This document shows, piece by piece, positions 32,116 to 40,002 of a DNA stretch of 64,000 bases (the stretch's first letter is position 1; every line of letters begins with the position of its first letter). Both the position numbers and the translations under genes were made by a program. The notes under the pieces are model-generated. The model did no database searches. It worked only from the letters and a program-made list of their open reading frames with translations, and was not told the DNA's origin. Source of the stretch: Exiguobacterium sp018617385 (GTDB taxonomy: Bacteria > Bacillota > Bacilli > Exiguobacteriales > Exiguobacteriaceae); NCBI RefSeq assembly GCF_018617385.1, contig NZ_JACSKA010000001.1, forward strand, positions 124,001-188,000. Direction: 5' to 3'.

Positions 32116-32480
32116 CCGCCGAATCCACCTTTAGAACCACTGCCGAGTCCAGATTTTGACGACCCAGAATTAGAGCCGTTCGATACGGCACCGGTCGCAC
32201 CACCGTTGGCTTTGTATGTCTTATATGACGAAGAGCTCTTCAATGCATTTTTTGAGCGGAACAGGCTACCGAGTAAGAAGTAGCTACCATAGTGCGGAGA
32301 ACGGTCGTCGTCACAATAATACGACTCGGTCTCGTCATCCCAGTCCCAATCGTCACATTCGTAGCCGGTCGGTTCTTCCGGGAGTGCCGCCTCTTCATAT
32401 TCGTCCCCACCACAAGCGGCAAGGGACGTGGTCAATACCGCAACGGATAGGCCGCTTAAAATTTTCTTGCTTGTCTTCAT
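32112..32480 (-). CDS. Small lipoprotein with acidic centre and Gly/Ser-rich tail
   Basis: The 122-residue protein has a lipoprotein signal (MKTSKKILSGLSVAVLTTS then lipobox LAAC, Cys near 23). An acidic, aspartate-rich middle (YECDDWDWDDETESYYCDDD) has two further cysteines. The C-terminal region is Ser/Gly-rich and ends SKGGFGG. The layout is like YjfM (DUF1190) of the E. coli yjfKLMC cluster or DUF4247 of Bacillus. The Gly-Gly end beside an ATP-grasp ligase gene invites the idea that it is the ligase's protein substrate. That is inference. Confidence 0.75.
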   Translation of the reverse strand: MKTSKKILSGLSVAVLTTSLAACGGDEYEEAALPEEPTGYECDDWDWDDETESYYCDDDRSPHYGSYFLLGSLFRSKNALKSSSSYKTYKANGGATGAVSNGSNSGSSKSGLGSGSKGGFGG

Positions 32481-32935
32481 GTTGATTCCTCCAATTCATA
32501 ACCAGTCGGTGTGACATAGATGACGTACACACCACGATCTTCATCTGTTTCTGCTGAATCGCGTTCATATTCTTTGCCGGCGACATATAAATACTGGCTC
32601 CCGAGCATAGCGAGCGCATCGAGGTGACGGTCGACGTAATAGGCCTCGAGTAACGGGTTGTCAAAACGGTCATCAAGTGTACGAATCTCGACCTTGATCT
32701 CACTCGTTTCGTGTTTGTCGATCGGTCCTTCTGTGTAACGGTCGACATAAATCAAGAAGTATTGATCACCTTCTAAGGCGGATGAGCGTTGTTTATAGGT
32801 CATGCCGTCTTTGACGAAAAACTCACATTCACGACGGGCCAGCACTTCATCTAATCCGAGAGACGTGTAATGGTATAGTGGTTCGAACGATAATTCATTT
32901 TTATAGAGACGATACTCTAAGACGATGGAGTTCAT
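32477..32935 (-). CDS. Uncharacterised first gene of the ATP-grasp/DUF350 operon
   Basis: The 152-residue protein is soluble, with no signal or membrane segment, and looks beta-rich (LEYRLYKNELSFEPLYHY, YFLIYVDRYTEG, SEIKVEIRTLDD, GVYVIYVTPTGYELEE). It resembles in style the DUF4178-type proteins found in similar neighbourhoods, but I cannot confirm the family. Its stop overlaps the lipoprotein start (ATGA). It is divergent from the K+ channel gene with 106 nt between, which holds the promoters of both units. Confidence 0.65.
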   Translation of the reverse strand: MNSIVLEYRLYKNELSFEPLYHYTSLGLDEVLARRECEFFVKDGMTYKQRSSALEGDQYFLIYVDRYTEGPIDKHETSEIKVEIRTLDDRFDNPLLEAYYVDRHLDALAMLGSQYLYVAGKEYERDSAETDEDRGVYVIYVTPTGYELEEST

Positions 32936-33041
32936 AAGTCAGTCCTTCCTTTTTTCTTCTTATACGGAATCACCATCAAAATGGTTTCGTGAATCTTTTT
33001 GTAGATACGTTTAGTATATAAGAGAGAAGGAGGGGGAAACA

Positions 33042-34061
33042 GTGCATATCTTATTTCGTTTGTGGAAAGGATTAGCGAAATTATCATTTTTAAATGTCGT
33101 CTTGGCGTCGATTGGTATCATCGTTTTAGGAACTGTGCTCGGTTATGTGTTAGAACCGGAGACGTTCGGGTCGTTATTTGATTCGTTCTGGTGGACGATG
33201 ACGACGCTGACGACCGTCGGATATGGGGACTTTTATCCGTCCTCCGTGGCAGGACGATGGCTCGGGATTTTCTTGTTCCTATTCGGGATTGGGATTATCG
33301 GGGCGTTGATTGGAAAATTGGTTGAAATCGGTGCGACGTTTCAACGGCTAAAACGGGAGGGAAGACTAGTGTATCGTGGAGAAGGACATTATGTGTATAT
33401 CGGGTGGTCCCCGAAGACGAAGAAGGCAATCGATGAAGTACTTAACTACGAACCGAAAGCAGAAATCGTCTTGATTGATCAATTGATTGAGGAGCCGTAC
33501 GTGCACGATCAAGTACACTTCGTATCAGGGGATGCTTCGGATGAAGTGGTATTGCTGCAGGCGAACGTCTTGAAGGCGCGACGCGTCGCGATTTTTGCGG
33601 ATGCCCGTATCACGGAGACGTTACTCGCTGACGGGAAGTCTTTATTGATCGCCTCAGCGGTCGAGGCACTCTCTTCTGAACATCAGGTGGATTTGCACAC
33701 GGTCGTCGAAGTGTGTGAAGAGCGGAATATCTCGAAGTTCAAACACGTCCGCGTCGACGATTTTATTTTGGCGAACGACTCGGTCTCCCTCTTGATGGCA
33801 AAAGCGACGTTACAACCTGGAACGACGGCGATTTTCCGTCAATTGTTAAGCAAACAGTCAGGTGGGAACATTCAAGCGTTGAAACCAAAAGTCGAGTGGC
33901 AAAATGTACGACAAGCAAATACAGCGTTACTTGAATCCGGGGTGACACTCATCGCGGTCAATGACCGCTTGGATGTGGCGACGATGCTCGACTTGTCGTT
34001 ACAAGATACAGACATGCTCTATGTCGTCTGTCATGACGATGTATTTGAACGATTATCGTAA
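33042..34061 (+). CDS. Two-helix potassium channel with RCK domain (YugO/MthK type)
   Basis: The 339-residue protein has two membrane helices around a pore loop with selectivity filter TTVGYGD (residues 57-63). A cytoplasmic RCK/TrkA-N domain follows from about residue 112 (VYIGWSPKTKKAIDEVL, VLIDQLIEEP, FVSGDASDEVVLLQANVLKA). The usual GxGxxG is modified to IGWSPK. The start codon is GTG after AAGGAGGGGG. It should conduct K+ under ligand control. It is divergent from the ATP-grasp operon and 11 nt ahead of the tandem-HD gene. Confidence 0.93.
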   Translation: MHILFRLWKGLAKLSFLNVVLASIGIIVLGTVLGYVLEPETFGSLFDSFWWTMTTLTTVGYGDFYPSSVAGRWLGIFLFLFGIGIIGALIGKLVEIGATFQRLKREGRLVYRGEGHYVYIGWSPKTKKAIDEVLNYEPKAEIVLIDQLIEEPYVHDQVHFVSGDASDEVVLLQANVLKARRVAIFADARITETLLADGKSLLIASAVEALSSEHQVDLHTVVEVCEERNISKFKHVRVDDFILANDSVSLLMAKATLQPGTTAIFRQLLSKQSGGNIQALKPKVEWQNVRQANTALLESGVTLIAVNDRLDVATMLDLSLQDTDMLYVVCHDDVFERLS

Positions 34062-34072
34062 GGAGTGAAACC

Positions 34073-35200
34073 ATGCATAATGGAACGTTTATCCGAAAGA
34101 TGACACGCATGCAAAACGTGCAACGATGGGACGAATATGCCCCTCATTATCATGATAATGCAGCGAGTCACAGCTTTCGTGTCGCGGTCTTCAGCTTGAT
34201 CGCGGCTTATGTGGAAAAAGAGAACGGGCGTGAAGTCGACTTGCTCGATTTGCTCGGGAAAGCCATTTTCCACGATATGAATGAAGTACAGACAGGCCCG
34301 ATCATGCACCGGACGAAAAAAGAACCGACCTTGATCGGTCACATCGAACGTATGGAGCGAACAGCAAGCCTCGGTCTTGTCGAACTGCTGTCGCAATCGT
34401 TACGTCCTCACTTTCATCGTTTCGTTGTGGAAGCGGAAGATGACTCGTTCGAAGGGCGAATCGTGGACGGAATCGATTCATTCGATGCGATGTTGTTCGT
34501 GCGACGCGAAGTCGCGCACGGCTCTCCGCACTTTGATGACAAACTAGAAGAGATGAAAACCGCACTCCGACATCATCCAATCGATTCGGTCCGTTGGCTG
34601 TTCGACCAGGTCGAGGCAGAGACCGACGTCTTGCGCTTCATCGAGAATGTCATGCGGATGGATAGTGTCCGTCGTTGGAAGGGTCGCTTCAACACGATTG
34701 ACGACAACGATGCGATTCACGGTTTCCGGGCGGCTGCGCTCGGCATGTTCAGCGGACTCCTAGAGCGTGAGAAGTACGATGTCGATGTTGATGTCGCCGA
34801 GCTTGTCGCTCGTCTTCTCTGTCACGACTTAGTCGAAGGGGTGACCGGAGACGTGCTCGGTCCGGTCAAACATTCGACGCAAGAGACAGGGGCTGCGTTC
34901 GAGGCATACGAGCGGGCAGAGAGTGAACGTCTTCTCGGATTGTTGCCGCAATATATGCAACCAGCGTTCCGTCGATATATGGCCGACTCGAAAGATGACA
35001 CGTATGAGGGAATGCTCGTCGACATGATGGACAAGCTCGATGCGCTCATCAAGATGAACATGGAGCGGAAGATGAACGGGGCCGAGTATGAGGTCACGTA
35101 TCGCGAGCAACTCCGTAAAGTCCAGATGCGTTATGAGAATCCGAGTATGATCTTCTTCCTCGCCTATATTTTGCACGACCTAGATTACGTCACAAGCTAA
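34073..35200 (+). CDS. Tandem YfbR-like HD-domain phosphohydrolase
   Basis: The 375 residues hold two complete HD domains of the YfbR (5'-nucleotidase) type. The first has Arg18, His33, His67-Asp68, Glu71 and a late Asp in DGIDSFDA. The second has Arg201, His216, His251-Asp252, Glu255 and DMMDKLDA, with identical spacing. YfbR is normally a dimer of single-domain chains of about 200 residues, so this is a fused duplication with both active sites kept. Expected activity is on deoxynucleoside monophosphates. It follows the K+ channel gene by 11 nt. Confidence 0.88.
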   Translation: MHNGTFIRKMTRMQNVQRWDEYAPHYHDNAASHSFRVAVFSLIAAYVEKENGREVDLLDLLGKAIFHDMNEVQTGPIMHRTKKEPTLIGHIERMERTASLGLVELLSQSLRPHFHRFVVEAEDDSFEGRIVDGIDSFDAMLFVRREVAHGSPHFDDKLEEMKTALRHHPIDSVRWLFDQVEAETDVLRFIENVMRMDSVRRWKGRFNTIDDNDAIHGFRAAALGMFSGLLEREKYDVDVDVAELVARLLCHDLVEGVTGDVLGPVKHSTQETGAAFEAYERAESERLLGLLPQYMQPAFRRYMADSKDDTYEGMLVDMMDKLDALIKMNMERKMNGAEYEVTYREQLRKVQMRYENPSMIFFLAYILHDLDYVTS

Positions 35201-35215
35201 ATGAATTCACAGAGA

Positions 35216-35246
35216 AGTCGCGAACTTAGTGGTTCGCGGCTTTTTA
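35216..35246 (+). terminator. Terminator after the channel / tandem-HD operon
   Basis: AGTCGCGAAC and GTTCGCGGCT pair around a 6-nt loop, then TTTTT. Confidence 0.9.
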
Positions 35247-35255
35247 TATCATTTA

Positions 35256-35313
35256 TTGACATATATCATTTAACGATATATACTCAATGTAAGAAATGTA
35301 TCATTCAATGATA
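35256..35313 (+). promoter_or_regulatory. PadR promoter with two ATCATT-type palindromic operators
   Basis: TTGACA (35256-35261), 17 bp, TATACT (35279-35284) is a near-consensus promoter. A 21-nt imperfect palindrome (35261-35281, ATATATC/GATATAT arms) lies in the spacer. A perfect one, TATCATT-C-AATGATA (35299-35313), lies downstream, centres 35 bp apart. This fits PadR autorepression. Confidence 0.8.
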
Positions 35314-35327
35314 TAGGAGGTAGAGAG

Positions 35328-35660
35328 ATGCCACGAACGGACTCATTAGAGTTAGGGGAACTGACGGATAGCATGTTTTATATCTTGTTGGCGCTCACGA
35401 CGCCGCGTCATGGCTATTTGGTCATGCAATTTGTCGAAGAGACCACGCGAGGGCGAATGCAGATTGGTCCTGCGTCGATGTATACGATTATCAAAAAGTT
35501 GTTGAACGCTGAACTGATCGAACCGATGGACGGGGACGGAAAGAAAAAGAACTATCGAATCACGAATAAAGGTCGCTCGATTTTAACGGATGATGTGAAG
35601 AGACGACAGGCGATGGTCGAAGATGCTTGTGCCATTTTGGATATGGAGGGATCACGATGA
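35328..35660 (+). CDS. PadR-family transcriptional regulator
   Basis: The 110-residue protein has the PadR winged helix: ILLALTTPRHGYLVMQFVEE, MQIGPASMYTIIKKLLNAEL and KKKNYRITNKGRSIL. It has the short C-terminal helix of the PadR-s2 group. The gene starts after GGAGGTAGAGAG and overlaps the DUF2812 gene by 4 nt. PadR-DUF2812 pairs are common in Firmicutes, so it probably represses its own operon through the two palindromes upstream. Confidence 0.93.
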   Translation: MPRTDSLELGELTDSMFYILLALTTPRHGYLVMQFVEETTRGRMQIGPASMYTIIKKLLNAELIEPMDGDGKKKNYRITNKGRSILTDDVKRRQAMVEDACAILDMEGSR

Positions 35661-36184
35661 GACAAAAGTATATGTCGAGCTGGGGATTGGCGTTTGCCGA
35701 AGAGCGTGAGATGCGAAAACTAGAACGAATGGCGGCGAAGGGTTGGCATTTGAAGAAGTTTGCTCCGCTAGGTTACACGCTCGTTGAAGGGGAACCAGAA
35801 GACGTTCAGTATAGTTTGGACTATCGTACTCGTCCGGACGAAGACTACTTTGACCTGTTTGCGTCGAGCGGGTGGCAACATGTCACATCGACCGGCGATG
35901 AGATTCATATTTTCAAAGGAAATCGAGATGCCAAGCCGATTTACTCGGATGTCGAAACAACAGAGGAGAAATATCATGACATGGAGCGTCAGATGGGAAG
36001 GGCTGCGCTCATACTAGGTATTTTATGGATCGCCCTCTTTTCGTTGTTTCAGTTTGATTGGCCAATCGTCGTCGAGACGATATTGATTGGGGTTCAACTA
36101 CTCGTGACGATCGGTCTCGTGTTTACGGGACTTCCGTACATCGGCTACCGTTTCAAACGAAAACGAATTAGTCGGGAAGGATGA
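35657..36184 (+). CDS. DUF2812 membrane protein
   Basis: The start is the ATG overlapping the padR stop, giving 175 residues. The N-terminal soluble part has the DUF2812 pattern: AAKGWHLKKFAPLGYTLVEG, VQYSLDYRTRPDEDYFDLF and SSGWQHV. Two hydrophobic helices (about 117-134 and 140-162) and a basic tail follow. Function is unknown; it is likely the effector or membrane target of the PadR-regulated unit. Confidence 0.9.
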   Translation: MRQKYMSSWGLAFAEEREMRKLERMAAKGWHLKKFAPLGYTLVEGEPEDVQYSLDYRTRPDEDYFDLFASSGWQHVTSTGDEIHIFKGNRDAKPIYSDVETTEEKYHDMERQMGRAALILGILWIALFSLFQFDWPIVVETILIGVQLLVTIGLVFTGLPYIGYRFKRKRISREG

Positions 36185-36189
36185 CTAGG

Positions 36190-36216
36190 CGGATGGCACA
36201 AGCCATCCGTCTTTGT
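36190..36216 (+). terminator. Terminator after padR-DUF2812
   Basis: CGGATGGC and GCCATCCG pair around ACAA and are followed by a T-rich tail. Confidence 0.8.
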
Positions 36217-36308
36217 TTCGTTCGACTGAACTATTCGAACGGAAAATAGTTAGGGAGTGAGAACTGTTTTTGGACATCAGTCTATGCAACAAAATCAAAA
36301 TCCTTCAC

Positions 36309-36340
36309 AATAATTAATGCAAGCGCTTTCATTAATTATT
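36309..36340 (+). promoter_or_regulatory. Perfect cre inside a 32-nt palindrome before the amylase gene
   Basis: ATGCAAGCGCTTTCAT (36317-36332) fits every position of the CcpA consensus. It is flanked by AATAATTAATG and CATTAATTATT arms, so the whole 32 nt is palindromic except one base pair. It ends 16 nt before the start codon, a position expected to block transcription in glucose. Confidence 0.85.
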
Positions 36341-36356
36341 TGAGGAGGAATGAAGG

Positions 36357-37901
36357 ATGTTGAAGAAACGACAAGGGATTGCCGTCCTGGCCGGAGTGAC
36401 ATCGATTGCACTGCTTTCAGGACAACCGGTCGCACAGGCGGCGACCCCACAGAACGGTACGATGATGCAATATTTTGAATGGTACGTTCCAAACGATGGG
36501 CAACATTGGAATCGACTCTCGAATGATTCGCAGCATTTGAAAGACATCGGGATCTCCACGGTTTGGATTCCGCCGGCGTATAAAGGGACGTCTCAAAATG
36601 ATGTCGGATACGGGGCGTATGATTTGTATGATTTAGGAGAGTTCAATCAAAAAGGGACGACTCGGACGAAGTATGGAACGAAAGCGCAGCTACAGTCGGC
36701 GATCTCGAACTTACGCGGGAAAGGGATTGGCGTATATGGGGATGTCGTCATGAACCATAAAGGCGGAGCGGATTATACCGAGTCCGTTCAAGCGGTCGAG
36801 GTCAATCCTTCTAACCGAAATCAAGAGACGTCTGGGGAATATGCCATTTCTGCCTGGACGGGATTCAACTTTGCGGGCCGCAACAATACATACTCGCCGT
36901 TCAAGTGGCGTTGGTATCACTTTGACGGGACTGACTGGGATCAGTCACGGAGTTTGAGCCGTATCTACAAATTCAAGAGCACGGGTAAAGCATGGGACAG
37001 TGAAGTGTCCGGGGAGAACGGAAATTATGACTACTTGATGTACGCCGATGTCGATTTTGAGCATCCGGAAGTACGTCAGGAGATGAAAAACTGGGGGAAA
37101 TGGTACGCAGATTCACTCGGATTGGACGGCTTCCGACTTGATGCGGTGAAGCATATCAATCATTCATACTTAAAGGAATGGGTGACGAGTGTCCGTCAGG
37201 CAACCGGGAAAGAGATGTTCACTGTTGCGGAGTATTGGAAGAATGACTTAGGGGCCATCAATGATTACTTGGCGAAGACGGGCTACACTCATTCCGTATT
37301 CGATGTACCACTCCATTACAATTTCCAAGCGGCAGGGAACGGCGGCGGTTACTATGACATGCGGAACATCTTAAAAGGCACGGTCGTCGAGCAGCACCCA
37401 ACACTCGCTGTGACCATTGTCGACAACCATGATTCGCAACCAGGGCAGTCACTGGAATCAACGGTCGCGAATTGGTTCAAACCGCTCGCCTATGCGACCA
37501 TCATGACACGCGGTCAAGGATATCCAGCACTCTTCTACGGAGATTATTATGGAACGAAAGGGACGACGAACCGTGAAATCCCGAATATGTCAGCGTCGCT
37601 TCAGCCGATTTTGAAAGCGCGTAAAGATTTCGCCTACGGTACACAACATGACTACATCAATCACCAAGACGTCATCGGGTGGACTCGTGAAGGGGTGACG
37701 GACCGTACGAAGTCAGGTCTTGCGACGATTTTGTCGGACGGACCAGGCGGGTCGAAATGGATGTATGTCGGAAAACAGAATGCAGGAGAAGTGTGGAAGG
37801 ATATGACCGGTAATAACGGGCGCCTCGTGACAATCAATGCGGACGGTTGGGGCGAGTTCTTCGTCAACGGTGGCTCGGTTTCCATCTATACGCAACAATG
37901 A
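36357..37901 (+). CDS. Secreted liquefying alpha-amylase (GH13)
   Basis: The 514-residue precursor has a signal peptide (MLKKRQGIAVLAG..., cut likely after AQA near 28), then an A/B/C-domain amylase of the B. licheniformis type. The catalytic residues are Asp262 (DGFRLDAVKH), Glu292 (VAEYW) and Asp359 (VDNHDSQ). The GDVVMNHK strand and the TFNGT-like opening TPQNGTMMQYFEW are typical. It cleaves internal alpha-1,4 bonds of starch outside the cell. The gene is alone, preceded by TGAGGAGG and a perfect cre. Confidence 0.96.
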   Translation: MLKKRQGIAVLAGVTSIALLSGQPVAQAATPQNGTMMQYFEWYVPNDGQHWNRLSNDSQHLKDIGISTVWIPPAYKGTSQNDVGYGAYDLYDLGEFNQKGTTRTKYGTKAQLQSAISNLRGKGIGVYGDVVMNHKGGADYTESVQAVEVNPSNRNQETSGEYAISAWTGFNFAGRNNTYSPFKWRWYHFDGTDWDQSRSLSRIYKFKSTGKAWDSEVSGENGNYDYLMYADVDFEHPEVRQEMKNWGKWYADSLGLDGFRLDAVKHINHSYLKEWVTSVRQATGKEMFTVAEYWKNDLGAINDYLAKTGYTHSVFDVPLHYNFQAAGNGGGYYDMRNILKGTVVEQHPTLAVTIVDNHDSQPGQSLESTVANWFKPLAYATIMTRGQGYPALFYGDYYGTKGTTNREIPNMSASLQPILKARKDFAYGTQHDYINHQDVIGWTREGVTDRTKSGLATILSDGPGGSKWMYVGKQNAGEVWKDMTGNNGRLVTINADGWGEFFVNGGSVSIYTQQ

Positions 37902-37909
37902 ACTCAGGT

Positions 37910-37945
37910 AGACTTGTCTCTAGCAACAAGAGACAAGTCTTTTTT
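37910..37945 (+). terminator. Terminator after the amylase gene
   Basis: An 11-bp perfect stem AGACTTGTCTC/GAGACAAGTCT, a 9-nt loop, then six T. Confidence 0.93.
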
Positions 37946-37974
37946 CTGAATTTTCACCACATATTATTTATACG

Positions 37975-37983
37975 TGATATAAT
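37975..37983 (+). promoter_or_regulatory. Extended -10 promoter with a long leader for the desaturase gene
   Basis: TGATATAAT is a full extended -10 (TGnTATAAT) without a good -35. It implies a 5' leader of about 115 nt before the start codon. A long leader would suit cold-responsive expression, but no defined element is visible. Confidence 0.5.
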
Positions 37984-38105
37984 GACCTAGTGTTAATTCT
38001 TGATAGGGAATACTTCCGATCCATGAATTCACATTGAACAACGTCGGTTGTTGGTTTCATTTAATATTTTTGCGTTGTGACGCTGTTGAATTCAAGGAGG
38101 TTGTG

Positions 38106-39119
38106 ATGAGTAAAGAAAAGATTGCCCAATTAAGAAAGCACGTCTCGCCGTTTGAAAAGTCCGATATTCGGATCAGTGTACGGCAGATGATCAATACGAT
38201 TTTACCGTTTCTCGTATCGTGGTTTTTAGCGTACCAACTACTAAGTGTCTCGATTTTCCTGACATTGCCGTTCACGTTGATTGCAGCAGGATTTGTCGTG
38301 CGGATGTTCATCATCTTCCATGACTGCACACACGGTTCATTCTTTAAAAATAAGAAGGCGAACGCGATTGTCGGAACCATCACAGGGGTCTTGACGTTAT
38401 TTCCATACGAGAAGTGGAAGCGGGAGCATGCGATTCATCATGCATCGAGTGGAAATTTGGATAAACGGGGTGTCGGCGACATCTGGGTCATGACGATTGA
38501 GGAGTATATCGAAGCGTCAAAATGGACTCGTCTAAAGTATCGCCTATATCGTCATCCGCTCGTTATGTTCGGTCTCGGACCACTTTGGCTTATTCTCGTC
38601 ACGAGTCGTTTCAACCGAAAGGACGCACGGAAAAAAGAACGACAAAATACGTATCTCATCAATATTTCTCTCGTCGTCCTGTATAGCGCGCTCATCTATC
38701 TGATTGGTTGGCAAGCGTTCTTGATCGTTCAAGGGACGACGATGTTCATCGCCGGTGTGCTCGGAATTTGGTTGTTCTATGTTCAGCATACGTTCGAAGA
38801 TTCCTATTTTGAAGATGAGCAGGAATGGGATTATGTAAAGGCGGCCATCGAAGGAAGCTCGTATTACGAGTTGCCGAAAGTGCTTCAATGGGTGACGGGT
38901 AATATCGGATTCCATCATGTCCACCATCTGAGTCCACGCGTGCCGAACTACCATCTAGAAAAAGCACATACGTCGACACCACCGTTACAACGGGCGACGA
39001 CAATCGGACTGTTTTCAAGTTTGAAATCGTTACGATACAAATTGTATGATGCGAACAACAAAACATTCGTCACGTTCCGAGAAGTGCGCCATCTGTTGCG
39101 CCGAGCGAACGCGGCATAA
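38106..39119 (+). CDS. des: Acyl-lipid fatty acid desaturase (Des type)
   Basis: ATG 38106 follows AAGGAGG; the upstream in-frame codons are leader. The 337-residue membrane enzyme has the three histidine boxes of the front group: HDCTH (72-76), HAIHH (108-112) and HHVHH (270-274), placed between pairs of hydrophobic helices. It inserts a double bond into membrane acyl chains, a cold adaptation controlled in B. subtilis by DesK/DesR. No des kinase or regulator gene is in the window. Confidence 0.93.
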   Translation: MSKEKIAQLRKHVSPFEKSDIRISVRQMINTILPFLVSWFLAYQLLSVSIFLTLPFTLIAAGFVVRMFIIFHDCTHGSFFKNKKANAIVGTITGVLTLFPYEKWKREHAIHHASSGNLDKRGVGDIWVMTIEEYIEASKWTRLKYRLYRHPLVMFGLGPLWLILVTSRFNRKDARKKERQNTYLINISLVVLYSALIYLIGWQAFLIVQGTTMFIAGVLGIWLFYVQHTFEDSYFEDEQEWDYVKAAIEGSSYYELPKVLQWVTGNIGFHHVHHLSPRVPNYHLEKAHTSTPPLQRATTIGLFSSLKSLRYKLYDANNKTFVTFREVRHLLRRANAA

Positions 39120-39155
39120 AAAAAGATTGTCCCTGATCAAAAGGGACAATCTTTT
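39118..39155. terminator. Bidirectional terminator between des and lipM
   Basis: AAAGATTGTCCCT and AGGGACAATCTTT arms with T and A tails on both sides. It overlaps both stop codons. Confidence 0.92.
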
Positions 39156-39985
39156 TAGCGTTTCCAGACCCATTCATCACTCTCGTACTTCTTGACGAGC
39201 AAATCGATTTCGGCTTGCTGTTCTTTCGTGAAGACAAGCGGTTCGAACGTCAACGAAAAAGCGTCCTTGAAGCCGGTCTCGAATGCGGCCGCTACTTCGT
39301 CAAAGGAAACGAAACGCTTTAACGTGTCGTTCAAGGCGACGGCTTTTTCGCTGAAGCGGGTTTTGGCTTCTTGTTTCTCCGTCTCATCCATCGCGAAACA
39401 GTCGAACAACACCTCATCGTCGACAGAGAGGGGAATCGAACCGTGTTGAAGTACGGCCCCTTGGTGGCGTACTTGTGCGCTACCCGCAATCTTCTTCCCG
39501 TCGACAGCAAGCTCATAGTACGATGCGGCGTCGAAGCAGACGGCCGATTTCGGTTTGCGGAGCGCTTCGCGGTCCTCTTCCGTCAATGGTACCGAAAATT
39601 CGGCGGGGACGCCGAGTTCGTGATATCCGCGACGAACCCCTTCCGTGAGTAGGCGATAGCTCTCGATAATATTCGTCGGGAGAGCAGGGGTCGATTCGGG
39701 CAAGATGACGCTATACGTCAACTCATCCGCATGCAACACGGCACGTCCCCCGGTCAAGCGACGAACGACCGGAATATTGTTCGCTTCGAGGGCGTCCCGG
39801 TCCAAGTCACGCGTCGCTCGCTGAAAACGTCCGACGCTGATTGCATGAGGTGCCCATGAATAAAAACGAAGCGTCGGCTTGACCTCTCCCTTTGCGACCC
39901 AATTGGCGATGGCTTCATCAATCGCCATATTTTCGGCCGGGGAAGTCGATTCAGTTCTAAGTAAATGCCACGTCGTACCAGTCAT
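39155..39985 (-). CDS. lipM: Octanoyltransferase LipM
   Basis: The 276-residue protein is in the BPL/LplA fold family. It transfers octanoate from acyl-ACP to GcvH. RRLTGGRAVLH (75-85) binds the acyl chain, Cys150 in SAVCFDAASYYEL is the acyl-thioester nucleophile, and VDGKKIAGSAQVR has the conserved lysine. Residue numbers coincide with B. subtilis LipM. It lies 17 nt after lipA on the same strand, a lipoate operon; the amidotransferase LipL is encoded at 44 kb. Confidence 0.93.
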   Translation of the reverse strand: MTGTTWHLLRTESTSPAENMAIDEAIANWVAKGEVKPTLRFYSWAPHAISVGRFQRATRDLDRDALEANNIPVVRRLTGGRAVLHADELTYSVILPESTPALPTNIIESYRLLTEGVRRGYHELGVPAEFSVPLTEEDREALRKPKSAVCFDAASYYELAVDGKKIAGSAQVRHQGAVLQHGSIPLSVDDEVLFDCFAMDETEKQEAKTRFSEKAVALNDTLKRFVSFDEVAAAFETGFKDAFSLTFEPLVFTKEQQAEIDLLVKKYESDEWVWKR

Positions 39986-40002
39986 AATCTCTCTTCTTTC
40001 TG

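Noticed and set aside
37946..38105. Upstream extension of the desaturase to an earlier in-frame start
   Set aside because: The extension lacks a ribosome site and family similarity, while ATG 38106 has AAGGAGG at ideal distance.
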